64,000 nt of DNA from Nitrososphaeraceae archaeon (GTDB taxonomy: Archaea > Thermoproteota > Nitrososphaeria > Nitrososphaerales > Nitrososphaeraceae): contig JADDOW010000112.1 of assembly GCA_016782225.1 (NCBI GenBank), positions 52,058 through 116,057 of the forward strand. Reading direction: 5' to 3'. Made by a program: the position numbers and the translations under genes. Below the pieces are notes generated by a model. The model was given only the letters and a program-made list of their open reading frames with translations. It was not told the origin of the DNA and did no database searches. Every line of letters begins with the position of its first letter. Position 1 is the stretch's first letter. Below, in pieces: positions 27,574-36,812 of the stretch.

Positions 27574-29265
27574 TCATGCACCTACGACCATATCTTTTAA
27601 CCCTGTACCTGGGGCAACAAATGGGTACACATCTTCATTGGGGTCAATTGGAATATCGATTACTGTAGCTATATTTGAATTTACGGCGGTTTTTACTGCC
27701 TTTTCTAACTCCTCCATTGACTGAACACGAATACCCTGAGCACCATATGCTTCTGCAATTTTGCAATAATCCGGAGTGTTCTTTTGGTGTACTCCGCTAT
27801 ATCTCCTGTTGTAGAAGGTACGCTGCCACTGGGCAACCATTCCTAACATGTAGTTATTTAGTATAAAAACAATTACGGGAAGATCTTCTAGAACTGATAC
27901 CGCCAGTGAATTTTCAGTCATATTAAATGAGCCGTCGCCTGCAATATCTACTACAGGAACGTTATTTCTCGCAGCTTTTGCTCCAATCGATGCCGGAAAC
28001 CCAAAACCCATAGTTCCTAATCCTGTAGAACTAAAGAATGTGCCTGGCGTAATGACATCAAAATGCAAAGATGCCCACATTTGACATTGACCCACTTCAG
28101 TTGTAACTATTCCGTCTGCGGGTAATATTTCCCTTAATTTTTTTAAAGCTTTTTTAGCCGTAATTTCCCTTGAATAGTCCTTTAGGGTATCTTCATAATA
28201 TGATACTAATTCTTTTTTTCTGTTTAGCCATTGCTTAGAAACCTCTTCGTCGGATTTGAATGTTTTTGGTATCATTTTAATTAATGTTCTCAATGATGAT
28301 TTTACGTCACCAATTACCGCTGCGTTTACTGCTTTGTTTTTGCCTATTTCAGCTGGATCTATGTCAAAATGAATTACGTTGATGTCTTTACCAAATTCGT
28401 CGAATCTTCCTACTGTCCTATCGGAAAACCTGGCACCTATTGCCATTATGCAATCTGCCTCAAGTATCATTCTATTTGCCTCAGCATGTCCGTGCATACC
28501 TATAGGCCCTAAAGCTAAATGATGGTTTTCAGGAAACGCCCCTTTACCTTTGAATGTTGTGACTACGGGAATTGTTAGCAACTCCGCCAGTGCCTGCAAC
28601 TCCGAAAAAGCACCTGAAAGAATCACCCCGCCGCCTGCCATAATTACGGGTTTTTCCGCCTTCAACAGCATTTCGCAAGCCTTATTTATCTCTGATAAGT
28701 CAGGATCAACAACTGGATTATATCCTCTAACCTTTATGTATTCTGGAAAATCTATCTTTGTTACTTGCTGTTGTATGTCTTTTGGAATGTCAATTAGCAC
28801 GGGACCTGGCCTCCCACTTTCAGCAATATAGAATGACTTTTTGACCATCTCAGGTATCTCGGAGGCATGTCTGGGCTGAAAAGCATATTTTGTACAGGGA
28901 TTAGTTATTCCAATAATGTCAATTTCCTGAAAAGCGTCTTTTCCTATCATTGGTAATGCCACTTGGCCGGTTACAGCTACAATTGGGGCAGAATCAGCAT
29001 AGGCTGTGGCGATTCCGGTTACAAGATTGGTCGCTCCTGGCCCTGAGGTGGCAAAACATACCCCTGCCTTTCTTTTTATTCTAGCATATCCATCAGCCAT
29101 ATGAGCGGCAGATTGCTCATGCCTAACCAATATGTGTCTTATTTTGGAGTCAACTAATGCATCATAAATTGGAAGATTGGCTCCTCCAGGAAGACCAAAG
29201 ATATACTCTACCTTTTCTCTTTCTAAGGCAGATAATAATGCAGATGCGCCAGATATTTCACTCAT
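27574..29265 (-). CDS. ilvB: Acetolactate synthase large subunit
   Basis: 563 residues, typical length. EYIFGLPGGANLPIYDAL with the following VRHEQSAAHMADGYAR contains the TPP-activating Glu, and GDGSFNMTENSL is the TPP-binding GDG motif. It condenses pyruvate (or pyruvate with 2-ketobutyrate), the first common step of valine, leucine and isoleucine synthesis. It heads ilvB-ilvN-leuA-leuB on the minus strand. ilvC and ilvD are not in the window. Confidence 0.96.
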   Translation of the reverse strand: MSEISGASALLSALEREKVEYIFGLPGGANLPIYDALVDSKIRHILVRHEQSAAHMADGYARIKRKAGVCFATSGPGATNLVTGIATAYADSAPIVAVTGQVALPMIGKDAFQEIDIIGITNPCTKYAFQPRHASEIPEMVKKSFYIAESGRPGPVLIDIPKDIQQQVTKIDFPEYIKVRGYNPVVDPDLSEINKACEMLLKAEKPVIMAGGGVILSGAFSELQALAELLTIPVVTTFKGKGAFPENHHLALGPIGMHGHAEANRMILEADCIMAIGARFSDRTVGRFDEFGKDINVIHFDIDPAEIGKNKAVNAAVIGDVKSSLRTLIKMIPKTFKSDEEVSKQWLNRKKELVSYYEDTLKDYSREITAKKALKKLREILPADGIVTTEVGQCQMWASLHFDVITPGTFFSSTGLGTMGFGFPASIGAKAARNNVPVVDIAGDGSFNMTENSLAVSVLEDLPVIVFILNNYMLGMVAQWQRTFYNRRYSGVHQKNTPDYCKIAEAYGAQGIRVQSMEELEKAVKTAVNSNIATVIDIPIDPNEDVYPFVAPGTGLKDMVVGA

Positions 29266-29465
29266 TAATTATCAAAACAACTCCTAACTAAAATATTTAA
29301 AATTTAGATTGGTAAAAAATTTTTAAACGAAAATATAATGCCATATGTTATGTCATAATTAGCTGATTTTTCCAATACCATTGAATGTCTGTTCTTTGTT
29401 TTAATTTATACGTTTTGTTGATAATTGACTTGAGATAAAAAGATAAAATTTACCTAGTTTATTTG

Positions 29466-30305
29466 TCATTGCTTTTTGTTTTCGATTTGTTTTTCGTATT
29501 GGATTTTGCTGTTTGCCTTGGATTCTGTTACAAATAGATCATAGGCCTCCTGGAAATTGTAATTCTCATGTACTATTGATCTTATTGCTTTGATCATCGC
29601 AACAGGATGGTCTGATTGCCAAATGTTTCTCCCCATATCTACACCAGACGCACCATCATTTATCGCGTCAAAAGTCAATTGCAATGCGTCTCTCTCGGAA
29701 GTTTTTTTGCCTCCCGCTATAATTATAGGAATAGGGCAGCTTTCAACCACCTTTGTAAAATCTTTGCAATAATATGTTTTTACTATGTGCGCTCCCAGCT
29801 CAGATGCTATTCTGCATGCCAATCCCAAATATCTTGAATCCCTGGACATTTCTTTCCCAACTGCAGTTACGGCCAAAACAGGGATTCCGTATTTTTCCCC
29901 ATTGTCGACCAATTTCGATAAATTAGATAGTGTTTGAGACTCGTATTTGCTACCTATAAAAATGGATAATGCCAGACATGAGGCATTCAATTTAATTGAT
30001 TCTTCTATGGATGTGACAATTGTTTCCTTAGATAGATCTTCCCCAATAATGCTTGAACCCCCTGAAACTCTTAAAACTATTGGTACGTTGCTTTCCGGGG
30101 GCACGGAAGTTCTTAGGATACCTCTTGTAAGCATTATGGAATCTGCGTGATTTAATAATGGCTTTATGGTCTCCCTTGGGTTTTCAAGCCTTTCTGTAGG
30201 TCCTAGAAAATAACCATGATCCACTGCCAGCATAACACAGCGACCATTATCTGGTTTAATTATTTTTGAAAATCTGTTTTTCATTCCCCAATCCATTTGA
30301 TTCAC
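29466..30305 (-). CDS. LsrF/DhnA-type class I aldolase or thiolase
   Basis: 279 residues. The sequence follows E. coli LsrF, as I recall it, more closely than typical archaeal FBA: MDWGMKNRFSKI near the start, VMLAVDHGYFLGPT, MLTRGILRTSVPP, and VDMGRNIWQSDHPVAM near the end. Lys176 in AHIVKTYY is the expected Schiff-base residue. LsrF is a thiolase in autoinducer-2 breakdown; archaeal relatives include the aldolases of the alternative aromatic pathway (ADH synthase). No other lsr genes are present, so the substrate is unknown. It follows a Zn dehydrogenase gene by 40 bp. Confidence 0.8.
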   Translation of the reverse strand: MNQMDWGMKNRFSKIIKPDNGRCVMLAVDHGYFLGPTERLENPRETIKPLLNHADSIMLTRGILRTSVPPESNVPIVLRVSGGSSIIGEDLSKETIVTSIEESIKLNASCLALSIFIGSKYESQTLSNLSKLVDNGEKYGIPVLAVTAVGKEMSRDSRYLGLACRIASELGAHIVKTYYCKDFTKVVESCPIPIIIAGGKKTSERDALQLTFDAINDGASGVDMGRNIWQSDHPVAMIKAIRSIVHENYNFQEAYDLFVTESKANSKIQYEKQIENKKQ

Positions 30306-30345
30306 TTCTATTGTCTTTCTTTGGATATTATAAAAATTTTAGTAA

Positions 30346-31389
30346 TCAATCTGGTGAGGTTATTATTATTTTCATTGAATCTTTTGCTTTGTGTGCATAC
30401 TCTAAAGCATCAAATGAATCACTTAAACTAAATTTATGAGTTATCAGGGGTTCAATATCTATTATATTATTTTCGAGTAAGGTTATTGTTTGGTATATCT
30501 CTTTTTCAGATGTGGCATAGCTAGGAATAATCTTCAATTCTTTTGAATAAATCAAATTTAAATCGATTCTTAAATCAGATTCTTTTGAAGGGACGCCAAA
30601 AAGGGACACAGCTCCACCTCTTCTAGTAATTTCTATGGATTTAACAAATGCATCTAGATTACTAGTGGATATTATCGAGATGTCTGACCCCCTCTGCCCA
30701 ACACTAGAGAATACTTTATTACTAAACTCATTGGCGTCATTATCTTTTAGATTTATTGTGGTAATGCCTGGGTCCATTTTTTTTGCAAAGTTTAACCTAA
30801 ATTCATTTATGTCTACTATAACTATTTTTGAAGCCCCAAAAAGCTTAGCTAAAATCATGTGAATTAAACCTGTGGGCCCAGCACCAAAAATCGCAATTTT
30901 ATCTGCCTTCTTGAGGTTCAGTTTATTTATTGATCTAAGACAACACGCGATGGGTTCTATCAGGGCCGCTTGATTGAAGTTGACGTTATCTGGAAGTTTT
31001 ACTAGGCCTCCCCGAAGGACGTTCCATTCTGGTACAAGAATGTATTCTGACAATCCTGAAGGTTCTATGTTACTTGATTGGTATTTCTCACACATTGTAA
31101 AATCATCGTTATAGCAATAATGACATGAATAACAAGGGACATGGTGATGAATGAAAACTCTTTCCCCTGCACTGAATGTCTTTAAGTTTTCTCCAACTTC
31201 TGTTATTTCCCCTGCCGGTTCATGGCCTATTTTGGAGGACCTCATTCCATAGTTGCCAAATATTTTTTCTAAATCCGATCCACAAATACCACAAGTTTTC
31301 ATCCTAACTAGTACATCATTTTTACCCACTTTGGGTAAATCTCTATTTACTATTTTTACTACTTTATTGTCAAGTATTGCTGTCTTCAT
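30346..31389 (-). CDS. Zinc-dependent medium-chain dehydrogenase (sorbitol/threonine dehydrogenase-like)
   Basis: 347 residues. GICGSDLEKIF and GHEPAGEI supply the catalytic zinc ligands. CYSCHYCYNDDFTMC is the structural zinc loop, and IFGAGPTGLIHMILAK is the NAD-binding motif. It probably oxidises a polyol or sugar alcohol. It is directly upstream of the LsrF-like gene on the same strand, so the pair may form a short sugar-phosphate or polyol pathway. Confidence 0.88.
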   Translation of the reverse strand: MKTAILDNKVVKIVNRDLPKVGKNDVLVRMKTCGICGSDLEKIFGNYGMRSSKIGHEPAGEITEVGENLKTFSAGERVFIHHHVPCYSCHYCYNDDFTMCEKYQSSNIEPSGLSEYILVPEWNVLRGGLVKLPDNVNFNQAALIEPIACCLRSINKLNLKKADKIAIFGAGPTGLIHMILAKLFGASKIVIVDINEFRLNFAKKMDPGITTINLKDNDANEFSNKVFSSVGQRGSDISIISTSNLDAFVKSIEITRRGGAVSLFGVPSKESDLRIDLNLIYSKELKIIPSYATSEKEIYQTITLLENNIIDIEPLITHKFSLSDSFDALEYAHKAKDSMKIIITSPD

Positions 31390-31427
31390 CTATAACTAAC
31401 AGATAATCTCATATCCTAAAATATTTG

Positions 31428-31568
31428 TTATTTTGAGTATTTCTTTGGTTTTTTTTCGAACAATCTTTTACATCCTTCACAGCAAAAGAAAAATGTTTTT
31501 TGGTTATACTCAATGGTTGTGGCTAGCTCTTTATCTAACTCGATTCCGCAAACAGGGTCTACAGGCAC
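31428..31568 (-). CDS. YHS-domain mini-protein
   Basis: 46 residues from a GTG at 31568. The sequence carries DPVCGIEL near the start and FFFCCEGCKRLFEKKPKKY at the end, the classic YHS pattern (DPVCGM ... YFCSxxCxxxFxxxPxxY). YHS domains bind metals such as copper and are found with heavy-metal or monooxygenase systems. The frame is closed by a stop 54 bp upstream and no ATG lies in between, so GTG is the only good start. It lies 38 bp upstream of the dehydrogenase gene on the same strand. Confidence 0.8.
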   Translation of the reverse strand: MPVDPVCGIELDKELATTIEYNQKTFFFCCEGCKRLFEKKPKKYSK

Positions 31569-31733
31569 ATATAAAAAAAAATTGGCTAGGTATTTATTAT
31601 TTCGCTTAAACTTACGGATATGTTAATACATACTGTTAATTTATTATGTAATTTAATTCTATTTTATTTTATTTTTGAGTCAATAATAGTTAACTATATC
31701 TTAATTTATTGAGCGAGAAGTATTAGAAATGGA

Positions 31734-31904
31734 ATGTCGTGTCCAATGATAGATGTCTATTGTGATAAATGCGGAAGCAAAATAAAGCATATGATCACTC
31801 TCAAGCCAATTAAAGATATACTTAGAGCCACAAAAAACAAATGCTCATCATGTGGGATTGGACTAAACCCACAAGATTTTACAATTGAATTGGAAAAATT
31901 TTAA
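31734..31904 (+). CDS. Small zinc-ribbon protein
   Basis: 56 residues from an ATG at 31734. Two CxxC pairs, YCDKCGSK (9-16) and KCSSCGIG (36-43), make a standard zinc ribbon, and the C-terminus is acidic. Such proteins often bind nucleic acids or act as small adaptor subunits. A more specific role cannot be given. It is divergent from the YHS gene. Confidence 0.7.
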   Translation: MSCPMIDVYCDKCGSKIKHMITLKPIKDILRATKNKCSSCGIGLNPQDFTIELEKF

Positions 31905-32143
31905 ATAGGCTGTCTTTTAAGTTGTGTTGCAGAGAAAAACAGACAGACGACAGCCAGACAGATAGTTATAAATCTCTTTATATTTATTATAACTGAAATA
32001 TTGGTATATCAAAAAACTTTTTTCCATAGTAGGTTCACAATAGGCTCAAATTTTTTAGGTTATACTGAAAATAATGGTGCTCATTCATTAGATTCCAAAG
32101 AAAAAGATAAAGAAAGAGTTACCTTATCTCATTAGAAATTGGG

Positions 32144-32527
32144 GTGTTTTTAGATAAATTGCCAAGTCACTATAATGTTGATTTAGGAAGGGCAGTATGT
32201 CATAGCATTAAAGAAGGTTTTGCAAATAAGGCATATCTAACGACAATCTGTCAATTGGTTATATCGGGAAATAATTTCCGTAGGGATTTCCACCGGTTTT
32301 TTGAAATTAAAGTGATTGAAGTGATTCCAATGTGTGTTAGATTAAGAAACGTAAACCTAAAGACTCTACCAAAAAGTAGGACTTTAAAATTATCACTAAA
32401 ACCCATTAGTTTGACACCTAAAGTGTTTAGTACATCGTTTTTGCATAAGATAATGAAAAATCGTTTCAATGCTAATTTCCTCAGTATGGGGCTTTACAGT
32501 CAATCGGCGATCAAGAATTATAATTAA
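32144..32527 (+). CDS. Uncertain open frame before the prenyltransferase gene
   Basis: 127 residues from a GTG at 32144. It is basic, has no recognised motif, and its composition is not clearly protein-like. It ends 14 bp before the UbiA-family gene. A 72-residue antisense frame is equally unconvincing. It may be an untranslated leader, an untypical small gene or a gene remnant. Confidence 0.25.
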   Translation: MFLDKLPSHYNVDLGRAVCHSIKEGFANKAYLTTICQLVISGNNFRRDFHRFFEIKVIEVIPMCVRLRNVNLKTLPKSRTLKLSLKPISLTPKVFSTSFLHKIMKNRFNANFLSMGLYSQSAIKNYN

Positions 32528-32541
32528 TAGCAATAAAAAAC

Positions 32542-33483
32542 ATGCCATATAAAATAAACATTTGGCTTAGAGCCATCAGATTTAGGTTTCTTGCGGCTTC
32601 AGCCATTGCTGTTACTAATGGGTTAGCTTTAAGTTATTTGGACCAGCCGTATGTTTTTAATCTTTATTATGCGATCTTAACATATATCGGGATTTTCTGT
32701 CTGCATTCGAGTGTGGATTTATTCAATGATTATTGGGACTTTAAGCGTGGAATAGATTTGATTACACAAAAAACTAGATTTAGTGGAGGCACTGGAGTCC
32801 TTCCCGAAGGCCTACTAAAACCACGCGAGGTTTACCGTGCTGCGGTATTGCTCCTAATATTGGGGTTATTAATTGGTGCCACTTTTATCTATGTTCGGGG
32901 TTACATTGTCGCTCTGATACTTGGTTTTGCAACGTTTTCTATCATTTTGTATTCTAGCAAATTGGTCAATTTGGGGTTGGGTGAGCTTTTTGTGGGAATC
33001 AAAGGTGTTCTTATAGTTATTGGTGCCTTTTATGTCCAGACCAATACTATAAACCTGGAATCTGTTTTTGTGGGTGTGATTATTGGGCTTTTATCGTCAC
33101 TAGTTCTTTACATCAATTCAGTTCCTGATATTAAAGCAGATAGGGAAAAGGGCAGAAAAACCTTGGCTATCCTTTTAGACAATCAATCATCAGCAAAAAT
33201 GACATTTGGGTTTGTTTTTGGTTTTTTTATCTCAATCTATTTGTTGACTGTGGTTTTTTACATTCAAGTGCTGAACAGCATTTCTTTGGTTTTTTTAAGT
33301 GCTTTCCTACTACCCTGGGCTATACTAATACTTTACAAGTTTTATAATTACTTACTTTACCGCCAATCAATTAGCCCATTTTATGAAAATATCATGGAAA
33401 AAACAGTTCTCTTTTCTAGGTTGTATGGTTTTTCTATTGCAGTAGGGATTATAATATATGCTTGGCAAATACAAAATGATTAA
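32542..33483 (+). CDS. menA: UbiA-family prenyltransferase, MenA-like
   Basis: 313 residues with about eight or nine membrane helices. NDYWDFKRGID (62-72) is the first aspartate-rich motif and PDIKADREKGRKT the second, both binding prenyl diphosphate through Mg2+. SGGTGVLPEGLL resembles the MenA loop. MenA attaches the polyprenyl tail to dihydroxynaphthoate for menaquinone, and thaumarchaea are reported to contain saturated menaquinones. A geranylgeranylglyceryl-phosphate or other UbiA function is less likely but open. It is 15 bp upstream of birA. Confidence 0.8.
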   Translation: MPYKINIWLRAIRFRFLAASAIAVTNGLALSYLDQPYVFNLYYAILTYIGIFCLHSSVDLFNDYWDFKRGIDLITQKTRFSGGTGVLPEGLLKPREVYRAAVLLLILGLLIGATFIYVRGYIVALILGFATFSIILYSSKLVNLGLGELFVGIKGVLIVIGAFYVQTNTINLESVFVGVIIGLLSSLVLYINSVPDIKADREKGRKTLAILLDNQSSAKMTFGFVFGFFISIYLLTVVFYIQVLNSISLVFLSAFLLPWAILILYKFYNYLLYRQSISPFYENIMEKTVLFSRLYGFSIAVGIIIYAWQIQND

Positions 33484-33498
33484 ATAATATGACATGAT

Positions 33499-34374
33499 GT
33501 GTTATTCTTAACGCTGTTGTGGAAATTTTATTTGTCTAAAAAGTGCCAGACAAACTTTATTTCAGAGATTGCCAATTTATCTACTCCCGGTTTCATTTTT
33601 AACGATTTTTACTATTTTAATAGAATATCTTCAACCCAGGATTTTGCATTTAAAATCATCCAAAGAAAAAAAAAGATTAGACCCTCTGTAATTATTTGTA
33701 ACATCCAGAGCAGTGGTAAAGGAAGGAATGGTTATTTATGGTCTTCACCAAAAGGCGGAATATGGGTGTCTATTTTTTTGGAAACGGTATTGAAACTAGA
33801 AGATTTGTTTTTCTTTGCAATGGTTTCTGCGATCTGTATTTGCGAAACAATAGAAAAGAAAACCAACCTAAAACCCAAGGTAAAATGGCCTAATGATATT
33901 TTTGTTAACGGAAAAAAGCTCGCAGGGATCTTGTTGGATGTTCAAACCACCACTGATAATTGTAAAAACAAAGTTATCATAGGAATGGGTATAAATACCA
34001 ACAATGACATAAACTTGACAAAAAGCAAAATCCAAAAAGAACATCAGTATTATTACCAAATAACAACTCTCAAAGATGAAGTTGGTGAACCAAAAATTTC
34101 AAATGTGCATATTTTATCAAGCCTGCTAAACAACCTAAGTCTTTATTTGTCAAAGATTGAACGTGACGATTTCGTTAAAGAACTTGTCCAAAAAAACTAC
34201 CAACAACGAATTATGGAATCAAAAAACCATCTCAATTATTCATTTAATGTGGACGATATGGAATTTGATGGTGAGATAGTTGATGTTGATGTTGATGGAT
34301 CGCTTATAGTTAAAGACATTCGGCAACAAAAGATTATAAGCATATCCTCGGCAAATAGTGTAAATTTAAAATGA
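33499..34374 (+). CDS. birA: Biotin--[acetyl-CoA carboxylase] ligase
   Basis: 291 residues with a catalytic domain and the small C-terminal domain but no N-terminal HTH, so probably not a repressor. SSGKGRNGYLWSSPKGGIW is the biotinyl-AMP-binding loop, and KWPNDIFVNGKKLAGIL is the family signature. It would biotinylate the acetyl/propionyl-CoA carboxylase of the carbon fixation cycle. The GTG at 33499 is the first start; the first ~20 residues are not family-like, so a later TTG may be used. Confidence 0.9.
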   Translation: MLFLTLLWKFYLSKKCQTNFISEIANLSTPGFIFNDFYYFNRISSTQDFAFKIIQRKKKIRPSVIICNIQSSGKGRNGYLWSSPKGGIWVSIFLETVLKLEDLFFFAMVSAICICETIEKKTNLKPKVKWPNDIFVNGKKLAGILLDVQTTTDNCKNKVIIGMGINTNNDINLTKSKIQKEHQYYYQITTLKDEVGEPKISNVHILSSLLNNLSLYLSKIERDDFVKELVQKNYQQRIMESKNHLNYSFNVDDMEFDGEIVDVDVDGSLIVKDIRQQKIISISSANSVNLK

Positions 34375-34409
34375 AGCGCATTTGTTAAATCATATTCGTT
34401 TAAGAAATG

Positions 34410-34817
34410 CTAAGAGCCCATCATTCCCGGAAGTTTGATGGGACTTCTGAATTCTTTATTGATGTCTATCCCCTCTCTAGTTTTAATGTTGACACTATTC
34501 AATGAAGCGCCTGAAGGGGGAGAAAGAATTATAGTTTCCCCTGGTTTGATTGTGTTAATTTTTTCATTGAACTTTATGTTCCTATCATAAACAATGTTAA
34601 TATCGTTTAGAGGTTGTATTCCCGAATTTTTTAAAACTACTCTGGAATTTACATGGAGTGATTCTGGATCCTTAAGTGCATCAATTTCCAATGAATAGCT
34701 TCTTGTGGGAATGGAGTTTACTAGATTATAAATTATTATGCTGCCTATTATTGTAATTAAGATTCCTAATATTGCTTCAGGCCTCTTTAGTTTTGTGTGT
34801 TTCTGTCTTTTTGACAT
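34410..34817 (-). CDS. Membrane-anchored protein with extracytoplasmic domain
   Basis: 135 residues. A basic N-terminus (SKRQKHTKLKRP) is followed by one hydrophobic helix (about 15-37) and a mostly beta-rich, Asn/Ile-rich outer domain. It is probably anchored with its C-terminus outside. The family is not recognised. It is convergent with birA. Confidence 0.6.
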   Translation of the reverse strand: MSKRQKHTKLKRPEAILGILITIIGSIIIYNLVNSIPTRSYSLEIDALKDPESLHVNSRVVLKNSGIQPLNDINIVYDRNIKFNEKINTIKPGETIILSPPSGASLNSVNIKTREGIDINKEFRSPIKLPGMMGS

Positions 34818-35301
34818 ATAGAGGAAATATAATTCGTTTATAATTATAGTTATATATCGATAAGATTCTATAGATATTACGGATAATACACGATATTTAA
34901 AACAATACGTTTTATTTTTTAATAGATTACAGCATTTTATAATTTATCATGGCGTGGCGCTATATGTCGTCTGCTATATTATGCATATGGCTGTTGCTAT
35001 GGCTGTTGCATGATTAAAAGGAAACGTATGGTCTTCGAAATAATCTAAAGTTCTCCTATTTTTGTATTTTGTTTTGAAAATATGTACCAATTATTGATAC
35101 TCCTACACAATCTTTAGAGTCAGAATTTATAATAGCAAGTCTTGGCTGTTAAGAAAACATTTGAACTTTTATGCTATGGGCAAAATTAGGTCTCATGTAG
35201 ACACTTGATGTCAATTCGTTACAAAGTATTTTAGGCTGGTACAGCATTTAAATAGTATAATGCTCTAAATATAGATACATCGACCAAACCGAAGGGGAAC
35301 A
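34818..35301. other. Intergenic region with a short tandem repeat
   Basis: About 480 bp without a convincing gene. TATGGCTGTTGC is repeated twice in a row at 34986-35009. A 22-codon frame from 34950 covers it but has no support. Confidence 0.3.
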
Positions 35302-35336
35302 TGCTTGGTTGGATGACTTAGTCATCCAACCAAGCA
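35302..35336. terminator. Near-perfect 35-bp palindrome after the PsbP-like gene
   Basis: GCTTGGTTGGATGAC (35303-35317) and GTCATCCAACCAAGC (35321-35335) are exact reverse complements around TTA, with one more T-A pair outside. It lies 12 bp beyond the stop of the minus-strand gene at 35348. It is far stronger than usual archaeal 3' ends. It may be a terminator, a 3' stabilising hairpin or a mobile-element relic. Confidence 0.5.
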
Positions 35337-35347
35337 ATTTTAAATTA

Positions 35348-35959
35348 TTACTTTGATAAAAACTTAAATGTAGATATCATATCTCTAACTGTATTCTCAT
35401 ACTGGGAGTATTTGTCTATGGATGCCTTGTATGTAAATATAAATACGTTGGTATTATCAGTTGTAATTATTTGAAAGGCTTTTCTGTTTTGAAACTTGCT
35501 ATCTGTTGCGGTAAATACAATTTGTTTTGCATTTTTTCCGTCTACCATGAGATTGCTTGTTGATTCCAGTTTGAAATCATTGTAGTCTTTTTTTAGCTCA
35601 TTTGTTAATGTATTAGACAGGGTTCCTACAGAGACATTTTTTGATTGAAGCGGTACAACTTTTATTATGAGGCCGGCCGGATTGCTTACAGCGTCTTTTT
35701 CCTTTGGAGAAACAAATACAATTTCATTATTTATTTTAACTGATCGTTCCCAGTTACCTGGATAGTCGATTTTAAAATCAAACTCATTATTCTGATATGA
35801 TAGCATTGTTTGTTTTTGTTTGTCATGGAATAACCCCAAAGCTTCTGAATTGTTATCAATAACTATTTGGTTGATTTGAATTATTAAAATTGATAGGGCT
35901 ACAAAAAAAGGAATGTTAAATCTATAACTGGAGAATAAAAAACCAAGTATATTGCGCAT
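35348..35959 (-). CDS. PsbP-like exported protein
   Basis: 203 residues. A hydrophobic N-terminal segment (about 15-33) acts as signal or anchor, and the outer domain (about 55-200) has the PsbP-like pattern: FDFKIDYPGNWERS, IVFVSPKEKD, and a closing helix VRDMISTFKF. PsbP-fold proteins are common exported proteins in thaumarchaea; their role is unknown. It ends next to a strong palindrome. Confidence 0.75.
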   Translation of the reverse strand: MRNILGFLFSSYRFNIPFFVALSILIIQINQIVIDNNSEALGLFHDKQKQTMLSYQNNEFDFKIDYPGNWERSVKINNEIVFVSPKEKDAVSNPAGLIIKVVPLQSKNVSVGTLSNTLTNELKKDYNDFKLESTSNLMVDGKNAKQIVFTATDSKFQNRKAFQIITTDNTNVFIFTYKASIDKYSQYENTVRDMISTFKFLSK

Positions 35960-36049
35960 GAATACTATTTAAAAAAGCCTTTATTAAATTTAAATTATTA
36001 TTATTATTATTTCTGACTAGTTAATTGAGGATAAAATTGTCTTCGTTTA

Positions 36050-36364
36050 TTATTTTGATCTTGAAATCGATACATCAATTGTAGATACATTTCTAGGTTT
36101 TTCCCCTTCTTCGCTAGACAAAAGATCCGATCCTAATTTTACGCTTGCCACTCGGTATCCAAGTGAGTCCATTCTTTTTACTATTATCTGTGCTACATCA
36201 ACAGCTCTTGTAATGCTTTTCCCTCTTGCTTTGATTACGACTGTTGGTTCGTTAGCTAATTGGACAAGTGTAGCAGTTACGTATGTCATTAGTGGTTTTT
36301 TGCCAATAAAAATCTCATTTCCTTTTCTATTGCCTGTTTCGTATTTACCGTTCGACATTAACAA
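36050..36364 (-). CDS. albA: Alba DNA/RNA-binding chromatin protein
   Basis: 104 residues. NEIFIGKKPLMTYVTATLVQL and VVIKARGKSITRAVDVAQII are the defining Alba strands and helices, including the conserved Lys of the first loop whose acetylation changes DNA affinity in Sulfolobus. It coats DNA or RNA as dimers. The start may be the second Met (position 3). Confidence 0.95.
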   Translation of the reverse strand: MLMSNGKYETGNRKGNEIFIGKKPLMTYVTATLVQLANEPTVVIKARGKSITRAVDVAQIIVKRMDSLGYRVASVKLGSDLLSSEEGEKPRNVSTIDVSISRSK

Positions 36365-36454
36365 TTAAGCATAGAGAAGCATATAATAATATTTCAATTT
36401 TTAATTTTACCAATTGCTAGTTATATTGATTTCATTGGCGTATTTGCCATTTAC

Positions 36455-36766
36455 TTATTTGTTGAACCCTTCAAGAATTTCTATTATTTTATCGGGATTA
36501 TTGATTATCTTTTCTTTAGTTTCTTTATCTGAGATCTCATAACAGTGAATCAGTTTGTTTTCGTCTTTAAAAAACAAAAAGACAGAGTTTTCGTGTATTA
36601 AGGGATAAAGTTTTTCCTCTACCATCAATTCGGGTTTAAGCTTGATTTTATTTTCATTGTCTATCTCAATTGGATTGTTTTGCATTTCTATAGCCTTCCC
36701 ATATTGTTTATATTGTAAATGAACCAATAAACCTTTATATCGAATATTCTTCAAAAATTTTGTCAA
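36455..36766 (-). CDS. Hypothetical protein
   Basis: 103 residues, charged, soluble, no recognised motif. A basic first 25 residues before MQNNPIE suggests that the internal Met at 28 could be the real start. It lies between albA and secE on the same strand. Confidence 0.5.
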   Translation of the reverse strand: MTKFLKNIRYKGLLVHLQYKQYGKAIEMQNNPIEIDNENKIKLKPELMVEEKLYPLIHENSVFLFFKDENKLIHCYEISDKETKEKIINNPDKIIEILEGFNK

Positions 36767-36812
36767 TTTATACTACAGATGCTTTATTTTTAAATTAAAA
36801 ATAACGTTTCTT

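Noticed and set aside
32251-32469. 72-codon minus-strand frame near the prenyltransferase gene
   Set aside because: No family likeness and no promoter signal; neither strand is convincing there.
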